Assembly (NCBI GenBank): GCA_003695915.1
Contig: RFGF01000017.1
Coordinates: 106,005 to 170,004, forward strand
Direction of reading: 5' to 3'
Length of the DNA stretch: 64,000 bases
Origin: Nitrospirota bacterium
GTDB lineage: Bacteria > Nitrospirota > Nitrospiria > Nitrospirales > UBA8639
Below, one piece after another: positions 27,484 through 35,803 of the stretch. The notes below the pieces were generated by a model. The model did not search any database and was not told the DNA's origin. It was given only the letters and a program-made list of their open reading frames with translations. The first letter of the stretch is position 1; each line of letters begins with the position of its first letter. The position numbers were made by a program, and so were the translations under genes.

Positions 27484-27684
27484 TCATTCGCCTTCCGGCT
27501 CGGCGCTCCCGTGTTGATGGGTGACCCGATCTTCTTCGAACAGTTCCGCCATTTCTTGCTCGATGAGTTCGCTGTCGTCGGGCACAACTTGAAGTTCCTT
27601 GCGAGAAGCTTTGGGTGGGGAGGGGATAGGCGAACGGTCAGCGTCGGGAGAAGATCGAGGTCGATCGGAGTGTTGTTCAGTCAT
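27484..27684 (-). CDS. small acidic protein of unknown function
   Basis: From the ATG at 27684 this encodes 66 residues, strongly charged and Pro/Ser/Asp-rich at the N-terminus, with an acidic helix (DDSELIEQEMAELFEED). No hydrophobic segment and no recognised domain. The ribosome site is weak. It lies 37 bases downstream of the zinc-ribbon gene in the same direction, and could be co-transcribed with it. Confidence 0.4.
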   Translation of the reverse strand: MTEQHSDRPRSSPDADRSPIPSPPKASRKELQVVPDDSELIEQEMAELFEEDRVTHQHGSAEPEGE

Positions 27685-27721
27685 AGTCGTTCTCGCAACC
27701 AGCACCCGACCTCCAGGACAT

Positions 27722-28081
27722 TCATTCGAAGGCTTCCAATGATGAGCGTTCAGGAAATTGATGCCGGCAGTGAGTACACGTCACGAAATAAATCGACTCT
27801 CGAACGGACATATTGATCCGAAAATCCAAGGTCACTCCATACCGTTCGCATTTGGGGCAGGCAATGGCTTTCAAGCGGTAGGGAACATCGGGCTGCGTGT
27901 TCACATAAAATTCCATGTTCGTGTGAACCGGAAACGTGTAATAGCAATCGCGGCAAATGGCTTTCCATTCACCGTCTTGCGTGGCCGTGCGAGAATCGAT
28001 CCCGAACCGGTTCGATCGACAAATGGCGCAATTCACTTGACTCATACGTTGTTCGACTTCTGTTATGCTCAACATCGACAT
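27722..28081 (-). CDS. zinc-ribbon protein of unknown function
   Basis: A 119-residue protein with four CxxC pairs: NCAIC, ICRDC, ACPKC and TCTHC, so it probably forms two zinc ribbons. Between the pairs lie beta-strand-like segments (FYVNTQPDVPYRLKAI, VTLDFRINMSVRES). Either the first ATG (28081) or one at 28045 (MSQVNC) could be the start. Immediately upstream another frame reads MRCMTCGKKVLDVEEM, which looks like a further zinc-binding N-terminus, so the true 5' end may be frameshifted. No function can be assigned. Confidence 0.6.
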   Translation of the reverse strand: MSMLSITEVEQRMSQVNCAICRSNRFGIDSRTATQDGEWKAICRDCYYTFPVHTNMEFYVNTQPDVPYRLKAIACPKCERYGVTLDFRINMSVRESIYFVTCTHCRHQFPERSSLEAFE

Positions 28082-28287
28082 TGGAATTCATTTCCTCGAC
28101 ATCCAGAACCTTCTTCCCGCAAGTCATGCACCTCATCAGTATAAGGAGGATGCGTGTTTTACGCAAGCGATCGGATCGAGTACCATAGATGCGAGCGGAG
28201 CCGCATCAGTTCTATATTGCAGGCACGCATCGAATCGTTTCCCGTCGAATATCAGGAACACCGACCGTTTTTGCCGATAGGCTTCCA

Positions 28288-28737
28288 ATGCATGTAATTT
28301 GTGAATCCCTTATGATCGGTAATCAGTATGAAGCGCAAGCTCCACCTCCCTTTATTTCAGGAGTGCTCTGGGCCGCGTTGGCTCCAACGATTGTACCCCC
28401 TCCTGTCGACGTGTTCGCCCGCATTCCGCTTCGAGAGTTTACCGAGCCAGATCCTCAGGATATTCATGCCGGGGTCGCATGGCTCGAACGGCATCTGCCT
28501 ACTCACCATATTTTGGTCGGTTGTCGGGAAGGCAAAGGACGATCGGCATCTGTGGTGATTGCCTATCTGTGTTGCGTGCGACACATGTCCTACGAAGATG
28601 CTGTCCGCTTCGTTCAGCACCGGCGGCCGGGGGCAACGCCTCTGCCATGCCTCAAATCCTGCATTGACACCGTCAAACGGCTTCGACAGAACCGGGCAAG
28701 TTTGGCGACAGGCTTGTCTCGCGATCGAACAGACTAA
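28288..28737 (+). CDS. dual-specificity-type protein phosphatase
   Basis: From the ATG at 28288 the protein has 149 residues. It begins with a MHVICESLMIGNQYEA strand like the entry strand of dual-specificity phosphatases and has the Cys-x5-Arg loop GCREGKGRSASVV near residue 75, followed by the helix-rich C-terminal half (YEDAVRFVQHRRPGATP). The residue before the catalytic cysteine is Gly instead of the usual His, a deviation that could alter the cysteine pKa. An ORF extension to 28189 is possible but its sequence does not resemble the family. Substrate unknown; cytosolic. Confidence 0.72.
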   Translation: MHVICESLMIGNQYEAQAPPPFISGVLWAALAPTIVPPPVDVFARIPLREFTEPDPQDIHAGVAWLERHLPTHHILVGCREGKGRSASVVIAYLCCVRHMSYEDAVRFVQHRRPGATPLPCLKSCIDTVKRLRQNRASLATGLSRDRTD

Positions 28738-28871
28738 TGAACGGTTCCTGTTTTTTCGAACCCCATGCCCGTTTGGTCGAACCCCGCTCAGATATGCGAT
28801 CGCGATCCTGGGCAAAGGACGTCAGACAACCGACTTGACGACCATCGCTGCTTCCTTCTCGAATCCGCATC

Positions 28872-29702
28872 ATGCCCGAATTACCCGAAGCTGAAGTTAT
28901 CTGTCGACAACTTCGCGCAAACCTTCTTGGCAGCACCATTACGTGCATTCACCTCGATCGTGAAGACATCATCCGCAGCGGGCTTGTCAACCGTTCTTGG
29001 TATCAGGGAGCGACCATCCTAGCGATTCATCGGATCGGCAAATGTCTCTTGTGGACTTGCGCCAAACCTCCGGAACATCGCTACATCCTTGTGGAACTCG
29101 GCATGACCGGATCGGTGCTGTTCAATCCGGCGGCCCATGGTCTCTCTACACATGTCCACGCAAAGATTATGTTGGAAGGCTGTCGGCAATCATGCGTGTA
29201 TTATTGGAACCCCCGGCGTTTCGGCGGGATCCATCTCTTGACTCCGACAGAATGGGAAACCTGGAAGCCACGCCGTGACGGCGTCGATCCTCTTACCATC
29301 ACCCGCCACGAATTTCACCAACTGATCCAGGCATCTCGCGGCCGAATCAAGAACTTGCTCATGAATCAACGGAAGGTGGCGGGTCTGGGGAATATCTATA
29401 CCAACGAACTGTTGTTTCGAGCCGGAATCCACCCCCATGCCCGCAGCTGCCAACTCTCACCTGCGAAGGTCGACCGCCTGTTTACCGCGATGCAGACCAT
29501 CCTCCGCAAAGCCATCGCATGCCACGGCTCTACCATTCGCGATTTTCGGAGACCTGACGGCTCGTCCGGTCGATATCAACGTTACCATACGGTCTATCAA
29601 AAGGCCGGTGCACCATGTCCGCATGGTTGCGGGTCGACGATTCGTCGCGTCATCACCGATCGAAGCTCGTTTTACTGCCCCGTATGTCAGCCCCTGGAGT
29701 AA
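28872..29702 (+). CDS. mutM: formamidopyrimidine-DNA glycosylase
   Basis: Base-excision repair enzyme that removes oxidised purines such as 8-oxoguanine and nicks the strand. The N-terminal PELPE block supplies the catalytic Pro and Glu, the H2TH region has NQRKVAGLGNIYTNE, and the C-terminal zinc finger is CPHGC...CPVC. Its 276 residues are normal. It starts 134 bases after the phosphatase gene. Confidence 0.95.
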   Translation: MPELPEAEVICRQLRANLLGSTITCIHLDREDIIRSGLVNRSWYQGATILAIHRIGKCLLWTCAKPPEHRYILVELGMTGSVLFNPAAHGLSTHVHAKIMLEGCRQSCVYYWNPRRFGGIHLLTPTEWETWKPRRDGVDPLTITRHEFHQLIQASRGRIKNLLMNQRKVAGLGNIYTNELLFRAGIHPHARSCQLSPAKVDRLFTAMQTILRKAIACHGSTIRDFRRPDGSSGRYQRYHTVYQKAGAPCPHGCGSTIRRVITDRSSFYCPVCQPLE

Positions 29703-29839
29703 AACAGCGGGACGTGCGCTCTGCGGGCTGAGCCTCCTGCTCCTCTCATGTTGTCACGCCGGAGTCGGTCTGCTAATATTTTTTTACGCAATCGCAGACG
29801 ACGTTTCGGTTGAGAACGGAGGGATCTCGTTACTCGCTC

Positions 29840-30895
29840 GTGCGTAAAGTCAAACTTCAAGAAGGGGTCGATTTAGCCAATCTTTTCGGCCCGCACGATT
29901 TGCATCTGAGAATGATCGAAGGCGAGCTTCGGGTGCGGATGCGAGCTCGAGGCGATGAAATTACGCTCGATGGTCAACCGGATGCCGTGCTGCGAGCCGA
30001 ACGGATTTTACATGAACTTGCTGAGTGGACCCGGGGCTATTACGAGCTCAAGCCCGATGACATCACTCGTGCCCTCCGAGCCACCGAACAGAGTCCTGAA
30101 ACGACTATTCCAAAGGCTTCGACTGTAGGACCCGCCTTTGTGACCAAACGCGGAGGCGTCGTCCCGAAAACGCCTTCTCAAGAAGCGTACATCGATGCAA
30201 TCCAACGCTACGACCTCGTCATCGCGATCGGACCGGCCGGAACGGGAAAAACTTACCTAGCGATGGCGATGGCCTTGGCCGCGCTGCTCAAAAGAGAAGT
30301 AAGCCGGATCGTCCTGGCCAGGCCCGCGGTCGAAGCCGGCGAGCGATTGGGCTTCCTGCCAGGCGATATGTTCGCAAAAGTTCATCCGTATCTCCGGCCG
30401 CTGTATGATGCGCTCTACAGCATGATGGATGTCGAACGAGCCAATCGGTTGCTTGAACGGGGAGAACTTGAAATCGCGCCGTTGGCCTTCATGCGCGGTC
30501 GCACGCTGAATGATGCGTTTGTGATTCTGGACGAAGCCCAAAATGCCACGGCGGAACAGATGAAAATGTTTTTGACCAGATTGGGGCTGAACACTAAAAC
30601 AGTCGTGACAGGCGATGTCACCCAAGTCGACTTACCGTCGACACAGATTTCGGGACTGGTGCAAATTGCGGAGATTTTGCAGGGCATCGAAGAGATCAAA
30701 TTTGTCTATTTCACGAAACGCGACGTCGTCCGCCATCGACTCGTACAATCGATTATCGATGCTTATGATCGGCACGAGCAGAAATCCCGACGAGAACAGC
30801 CACGAATCCCATCAGCTTCGACCAATCCGGCTCCTGGGTCGCCCACAGCTCACCAAGAGGTCGGCTCGTCCGCTTCTCGCGCACATACCGGATAA
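29840..30895 (+). CDS. phoH: PhoH family ATPase
   Basis: Cytosolic PhoH-like ATPase, often linked to RNA metabolism and found beside ybeY as here. An N-terminal KH-like segment (LANLFGPHDLHLRMIEGEL...) precedes the ATPase core with Walker A GPAGTGKTYLA, the ARPAVEAGERLGFLPGD motif and Walker B FVILDEAQN. The C-terminal 35 residues are Pro/Ser-rich and probably disordered. The start is uncertain: GTG at 29840 gives 351 residues and TTG at 29810 adds ten; a GGAGGG at 29818 fits neither well. Eight bases separate it from ybeY. Confidence 0.92.
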   Translation: MRKVKLQEGVDLANLFGPHDLHLRMIEGELRVRMRARGDEITLDGQPDAVLRAERILHELAEWTRGYYELKPDDITRALRATEQSPETTIPKASTVGPAFVTKRGGVVPKTPSQEAYIDAIQRYDLVIAIGPAGTGKTYLAMAMALAALLKREVSRIVLARPAVEAGERLGFLPGDMFAKVHPYLRPLYDALYSMMDVERANRLLERGELEIAPLAFMRGRTLNDAFVILDEAQNATAEQMKMFLTRLGLNTKTVVTGDVTQVDLPSTQISGLVQIAEILQGIEEIKFVYFTKRDVVRHRLVQSIIDAYDRHEQKSRREQPRIPSASTNPAPGSPTAHQEVGSSASRAHTG

Positions 30896-30903
30896 ATGCA
30901 TGT

Positions 30904-31452
30904 ATGCCGGTTCACATTCGTTGTCAACTGCGTCGAACGACGATATCCGTTCCTCGGGTCACTATCCTGACGCAACGCGTGCTGGAAATCCTGAACCACG
31001 CATCCGACGAGTTGGGCGTGGTGATTGTGGGAGCGGCTCGTATTCGTCATCTCAATAAGCGGTATCGGCACAAGGATGTCCCGACCGATGTGCTTGCGTT
31101 CTCGCTGCGAGAAGCTCCCGGGCCTGCGACCTCGCTTCTCGGCGATGTCGTGATCGCGCTTCCCGTCGCGATACGTCAGGCTGCTCGATATGGACACACG
31201 GCCGATGAAGAGTTCGTTCGTCTGCTCGTGCATGGCATCCTCCACTTATTGGGATACGATCATGAACGCAGCCCTCAGGAGGCCCATCGCATGCAGCAAC
31301 TCGAGCATTCCATCTTCACGGCACTCATGCCAATTCCCAGGATCATCGATCGTGCAGCTTGGACATTTAAAAAAACCCCATCGTCATTCATCGGCTCTCG
31401 CTTCCGACCTTCATTTCGTGGAATCCGGGCTCATCGTGACGGTCATGAGTAG
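30904..31452 (+). CDS. ybeY: endoribonuclease YbeY
   Basis: Metal-dependent RNase needed for 16S rRNA 3'-end maturation and ribosome quality control. The zinc site HGILHLLGYDHE near residue 110 and the DVPTDVLAFSLRE motif near residue 60 are diagnostic. At 182 residues it is somewhat longer than usual because of a C-terminal basic tail (about 35 residues after SIFTALMPIP). Its place between phoH and ftsY matches the common order. Confidence 0.94.
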   Translation: MPVHIRCQLRRTTISVPRVTILTQRVLEILNHASDELGVVIVGAARIRHLNKRYRHKDVPTDVLAFSLREAPGPATSLLGDVVIALPVAIRQAARYGHTADEEFVRLLVHGILHLLGYDHERSPQEAHRMQQLEHSIFTALMPIPRIIDRAAWTFKKTPSSFIGSRFRPSFRGIRAHRDGHE

Positions 31453-31461
31453 GGTCTTCGC

Positions 31462-32373
31462 ATGAATTGGTTGCAACGCCTTCAAGCCGGTCTCGAAAAA
31501 ACCCGCAAAGGGATGACAGACTCTCTGAAGCGCTTGCTGAGTCAAGGACCGGACCCGCAGACGCTGGAAGACCTAGAAGTTGCGTTACTGCGGGCCGATG
31601 TCGGCGTTCGAGTGGTCGATCGTTTGCTCGAGCGACTCAAAACGGAACGTGGCCAGGCGGACCCCGGCTCCACCTTGCGCGAGATGCTCTTGAGCGTACT
31701 GAGGCCGGTCGAATCTGACCCGATCGAGATTCTCGTTCAGAAAGGTCCGCGACCGTTCGTGCTGCTCGCGGTCGGCGTCAATGGCGTCGGAAAGACCACT
31801 ACGTTGGCGAAACTCGGGAGTCGATTTCGCCAGCACGGAATGACCCCCTTGCTGGTTGCGGCGGACACGTTTCGGGCTGCGGCCATTGAACAACTTGCAG
31901 CTTGGGGAACCCGTGTGGGTATCGAGGTCGTTCACCATCAGCAGGGCGCTGATCCTGCCGCGGTCGTATTCGACGGCCTGGCAGCAGCCAAAGCCCGCGG
32001 CGTCGATGTGGTGCTCATCGATACCGCCGGGCGCCTCCATACCAAAATGAATCTGATGGATGAGCTGCGCAAAATGAAGCGGGTCATTGCACGAGAACTG
32101 CCTAGGGCTCCTCATGAAATTCTTCTTATCGTCGACGGGACCCTCGGACAAAATACCTTGGTGCAAGCCAGACAATTCCACGAAGCGCTAGGCGTCACAG
32201 GCCTCGCCGTGACGAAACTGGATGGAACCGCTCGATGCGGAGTGCTTCTTGCCATTGCCGACGAGCTTCGCCTTCCCATTCGGTTAATCGGCGTCGGAGA
32301 AACGGAGGAGGACTTGCAAGATTTCGACGCCGAGGCATTTGTGGATGCGCTTCTCGGTTTTTCTCGGCAATGA
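31462..32373 (+). CDS. ftsY: signal recognition particle receptor FtsY
   Basis: SRP receptor GTPase that docks ribosome-SRP complexes at the membrane. Only the NG domains are present (303 residues); the acidic A domain of E. coli FtsY is missing, and the short N-terminal amphipathic helix (MNWLQRLQAGLEKTRKG) should provide membrane contact. G1 is GVNGVGKTTTLAKL, G3 DTAGRLHTKM, G4 TKLDGTARCG, where Cys replaces the usual Gly. The stop overlaps the next start by 4 bases. Confidence 0.96.
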   Translation: MNWLQRLQAGLEKTRKGMTDSLKRLLSQGPDPQTLEDLEVALLRADVGVRVVDRLLERLKTERGQADPGSTLREMLLSVLRPVESDPIEILVQKGPRPFVLLAVGVNGVGKTTTLAKLGSRFRQHGMTPLLVAADTFRAAAIEQLAAWGTRVGIEVVHHQQGADPAAVVFDGLAAAKARGVDVVLIDTAGRLHTKMNLMDELRKMKRVIARELPRAPHEILLIVDGTLGQNTLVQARQFHEALGVTGLAVTKLDGTARCGVLLAIADELRLPIRLIGVGETEEDLQDFDAEAFVDALLGFSRQ

Positions 32374-34682
32374 CGTCCCTCGGTCCCGTGCTGATCGTCC
32401 GTACCCTCTTGAAATTCCCCTCTCTCAAACCTGCAATCGGCGCTCCGTCGCTCATTGTGCTGTTCGGAGCGATGTTCCTCTTAGCACTCGCCGCCAATGT
32501 TTCAGTGCTTCTGGCCGCTCCGCTTTCTATCTCCCCGCCAGAGAGTTGGACGATTCGCCATCACCAGTTGACTGTCACGGTGACGCCCGCCACCCATCGA
32601 CTTGCGGCGGAAGATCTCGTCCATTTCGAACGTGTGGGTAACGAAAGCGCGGCACTCCGCGTGATGCTCAATTCGCACCTCACCGTCACCGCCATTCGAT
32701 TTGGAACACAAGCTCTCCCCTTTTCCGTGCAACCGGTCCTTTCTGTTCACGATTCGGCGCACAAATCGGACGCTATGACGACGGTGACCAAGTCCGGTTC
32801 CGATCCACATCAAATCGTGGTTCATCTTCCGGATCCGCTGCGCTTGCAAAAATCCCTCACCCTTATCTTTGCCTATCATGGCACGATCTACGATCCTCCC
32901 AGACCTCCGTCCGGTCTCCGCTATGTTCGTTCTGCGCACACCACCGGCCATATCGGCCCTGAAGGCGTCTATCTCTCCGGGGACACGGTGTGGTACCCCG
33001 ATATAACAGGCTCCCTGGCCACGTATTCGATCGAGGTAACCGTCCCTTTCGGCTGGAATGTAGTCACGCAGGGAACGCGCCTGCGAGAAGAAGCGCGCGA
33101 AGCCGTCAGGTCCCAATGGATCACGCGGCTTCCCAGCGAGGCTCTCACCCTCTCGGGCAATCGCTTCGTCCGCCAGGCCCGCCAATGGCACGACATGGAA
33201 ATTTCCACCTATTTGTTACCGGAGAATCGCCACCTCGCCAACCTCTATCTCGATGCCGCTATTCAGTATCTGACATTCTACATCGACCTGCTCGGACCTT
33301 ATCCCTTTACGAAATTCGCCGTCGTGGAGAATTTCTTTCCTAGTGGAATCGGCGTACCCTCGTTCACGCTTCTTGGCAGCGGCGTCATTCGACGTGGGTA
33401 CATCCAGCCGTATGCGCTGGGTCATGAAATTGTCCACTCTTGGATCGGAAACGCGGTGTTCAACGACTTGTCCCGAGGGAATTGGGTGGAAGGATTGACT
33501 ACCTACTTGGCGAATTATTATTACGACGAGCGTCATGCGGCTTCCGATCAGGCGAGAAAACATCGTCGCCGCATGATGATCGAGTACAGTCTCTATGCCC
33601 CTCCTTCGGAAGATTATCCGTTGACCCAATTCCGACACAAAGAACACCCGCGCGATAATGCCATCGGGTATCACAAAGCCGCCATGGTGTTTCACATGTT
33701 GCGGCGCGAACTCGGAGAGGCCCCGTTCTTTGCCAGCTTACGGCGCTTGGTTAAGGAAAGGATCGGGACCTACGCCAGTTGGGAGACCTTACAGCACATC
33801 TTCGAACAAACAGCACAGCGCCCACTCGGATGGTTTTTCGAGCAATGGATTACCCGTCCCGGCGCCCCCCAACTCCGCATCGAACGCGTCTACCTTGATC
33901 ACACGAGCCAGGAAGGCACATTTCTCCGTTTCGTCGTCGCTCAGACCTCACCGACATACCGCCTGCAGATCCCTTTTCGCGTGACGCTTGAGAGCGGAGA
34001 CACTCTCCATCTATCGACGGAGCTTTTCTCGACATCGGCCTACCAGGTCGGCCTTCCATTACCTGCCAGCCCGATTCGCCTTGTGCTCGATCCGGACTTC
34101 GACGTGTTGCATCGGATAGAGCGAGAACACATGCCGCCGATGCTCAACCTCTGGGTCACCGATTCCCACAAAGCCATCGTGCTCCCCAAACACTGGCCAC
34201 GGGCTGAGCAAGAAGCGCTAGAGCCGTTGCTGCAACGTCTCCGCCAGCATTCGCCGGATCTCCCGCAACGCACGCGCCTCGAGCTGACACGAAACGAATC
34301 GCTTCTGGTTCTGGGAAATCCCCGATACCATGACAGGGAACGGCTATTTTTGAGCGGATGCCGCAATCGTCTAACAATAACCCCCGAGGAGATCCAGATA
34401 GACGGACGGCATTTCGCAAGTTCCGAAACCGCGATCTTGGTCTCGTGCCCGCATCCTCGTCAGCCGGGGCATGTGATTTCATGGTTTTATGGCGTGAGCC
34501 CCGCGGCTGCAGCGAAAGTCGCGCGCTTGCTATTTTTCTATGGATGGGAAAGTTATTTCGTGTTTCAGAACGGGCGAGTTGTGGCCCGTGACTGGTTCGA
34601 TCCACCTTCTTCCGTGACAGAGGTACAGTGGAATGCTCCATCAGCTCATTCACCAATCCTTTCGCCGACCCCGCGCGAATAA
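32370..34682 (+). CDS. exported M1-type metallopeptidase with extra C-terminal domain
   Basis: A 770-residue protein with one N-terminal membrane/signal segment (about residues 25-50) and a beta-rich N-terminal domain. Its gluzincin core carries zinc motif HEIVHSW near residue 352 and third ligand in NWVEGLTTYLANYY; I count 17 residues from the second His to this Glu, one fewer than in typical M1. The usual GAMEN block is replaced by VVENFFPSGIGVPSF. After the peptidase part, residues about 600-770 form an additional domain (LLVLGNPRYHDRERLF, VISWFYGVSPAAAAKVARLL) that I do not recognise. The ATG overlaps the ftsY stop. Confidence 0.82.
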   Translation: MTSLGPVLIVRTLLKFPSLKPAIGAPSLIVLFGAMFLLALAANVSVLLAAPLSISPPESWTIRHHQLTVTVTPATHRLAAEDLVHFERVGNESAALRVMLNSHLTVTAIRFGTQALPFSVQPVLSVHDSAHKSDAMTTVTKSGSDPHQIVVHLPDPLRLQKSLTLIFAYHGTIYDPPRPPSGLRYVRSAHTTGHIGPEGVYLSGDTVWYPDITGSLATYSIEVTVPFGWNVVTQGTRLREEAREAVRSQWITRLPSEALTLSGNRFVRQARQWHDMEISTYLLPENRHLANLYLDAAIQYLTFYIDLLGPYPFTKFAVVENFFPSGIGVPSFTLLGSGVIRRGYIQPYALGHEIVHSWIGNAVFNDLSRGNWVEGLTTYLANYYYDERHAASDQARKHRRRMMIEYSLYAPPSEDYPLTQFRHKEHPRDNAIGYHKAAMVFHMLRRELGEAPFFASLRRLVKERIGTYASWETLQHIFEQTAQRPLGWFFEQWITRPGAPQLRIERVYLDHTSQEGTFLRFVVAQTSPTYRLQIPFRVTLESGDTLHLSTELFSTSAYQVGLPLPASPIRLVLDPDFDVLHRIEREHMPPMLNLWVTDSHKAIVLPKHWPRAEQEALEPLLQRLRQHSPDLPQRTRLELTRNESLLVLGNPRYHDRERLFLSGCRNRLTITPEEIQIDGRHFASSETAILVSCPHPRQPGHVISWFYGVSPAAAAKVARLLFFYGWESYFVFQNGRVVARDWFDPPSSVTEVQWNAPSAHSPILSPTPRE

Positions 34683-34683
34683 G

Positions 34684-35589
34684 ATGCGGGCGATCGCATT
34701 TTGCTCGGCTGTCGTGTTCAGTTGTTTGTGGCTCGTTGCCCCTGAGGCCTTGACGGCTGACAAACCAGTTGAGCGACATTTGGCGAACATCCGTCAACTC
34801 ACTGTTGGTGGAAAAAACGCGGAGGCCTATTTTTCGTTCGACGGAACTAAGTTGATCTTTCAATCCGCCTTCGATCCGTTAACGCACACATCCCGTTCGT
34901 GTTATCAGATCTTTACGATGAACATCGACGGCTCCAATGTCCGACGAGCGAGCACAGGCCTAGGAACCACGACCTGCGGGGTCTTTTTTCCTGGAGGGCG
35001 TCGTCTCCTATTTTCGTCTACACACCTCCATAGTCCTTATTGTCCCCCTGCCCCGCCCCACAGCCATCGATATCGCTGGCCTCTCGACGAGTACGATATT
35101 TTTTCTGCACGGATCGACGGCCAGGATCTCCAACGGCTAACGAGCATTCCGGAGTACGATGCCGAAGCCACCGTCGCCCCTCATGGGAAAACGATCGTCT
35201 TCACTTCGATGAGAAACGGGGATCTCGATCTCTATACCATGGGGCTCGATGGACGGAACGTCACCCAATTAACACGGGAAGTCGGTTACGACGGAGGGGC
35301 GTTCTTTTCCCCCGATTCGAAGCGGATCGTCTACCGCGCGTATCATCCTCGCACACCGGAAGCCATTCAAGCCTATCGCGCACTCTTAGCCGACCGATTC
35401 GTCGAACCATCCCATTTGGAAATTTTCGTGATGAACGCGGATGGCAGCGACAAACGCCAAATCACCGATAATGGCGCGGCGAATTTCGCTCCTTTTTTCA
35501 CCCCGACGGGCACCGTATCATCTTTTCATCGAACCTCGGGACCGTCGCGTCTCGTCAAGGAGAGCGACCAGCGTTTCATCTCTATCTGA
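34684..35589 (+). CDS. exported PD40 (TolB-like) beta-propeller protein, frameshifted
   Basis: From the ATG at 34684, one base after the M1 stop, a signal peptide (residues 1-24, VFSCLWLVAPEALTA) is followed by PD40 propeller blades: EAYFSFDGTKLIFQS, CGVFFPGGRRLLFSS, EATVAPHGKTIVFTS, GAFFSPDSKRIVYRA. At the blade beginning NFAPFF (35485-35499) the frame changes: after T6C the zero frame reads nonsense to a stop at 35587, while the -1 frame continues the propeller to 35750. The gene is either broken, mis-sequenced, or uses a programmed frameshift. Close relatives bind or scaffold periplasmic partners; function unknown. Confidence 0.75.
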   Translation: MRAIAFCSAVVFSCLWLVAPEALTADKPVERHLANIRQLTVGGKNAEAYFSFDGTKLIFQSAFDPLTHTSRSCYQIFTMNIDGSNVRRASTGLGTTTCGVFFPGGRRLLFSSTHLHSPYCPPAPPHSHRYRWPLDEYDIFSARIDGQDLQRLTSIPEYDAEATVAPHGKTIVFTSMRNGDLDLYTMGLDGRNVTQLTREVGYDGGAFFSPDSKRIVYRAYHPRTPEAIQAYRALLADRFVEPSHLEIFVMNADGSDKRQITDNGAANFAPFFTPTGTVSSFHRTSGPSRLVKESDQRFISI

Positions 35590-35750
35590 TCGACGACGAT
35601 GGCGCCCACCTCGAGCAAATCACCTTTGTCGGACACTTCAATAGCTTTCCCATGTTTGCACCGGACGGAACCAAACTGGTCTGGACATCGTATCGCCATG
35701 CGCGTAAGCCGGGTGAATTCAATATTTTCATAGCAGATTGGGTTCCCTGA
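35493..35750 (+). other. continuation of the PD40 protein in the -1 frame after a T6C slippery site
   Basis: TTTTTT at 35493-35498 followed by C forms the heptamer T TTT TTC in the zero frame. In the -1 frame the text reads FHPDGHRIIFSSNLG, then LIDDDGAHLEQIT and MFAPDGTKLVWTSY, ending IADWVP and TGA at 35748-35750. These are proper PD40 blades that complete the protein of the preceding entry to about 355 residues. Confidence 0.75.
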
Positions 35751-35803
35751 ATTCTTCCACTCCTTAGGATTCGGTTATCCTGATCGTCCATAGAAAAGCC
35801 AGC

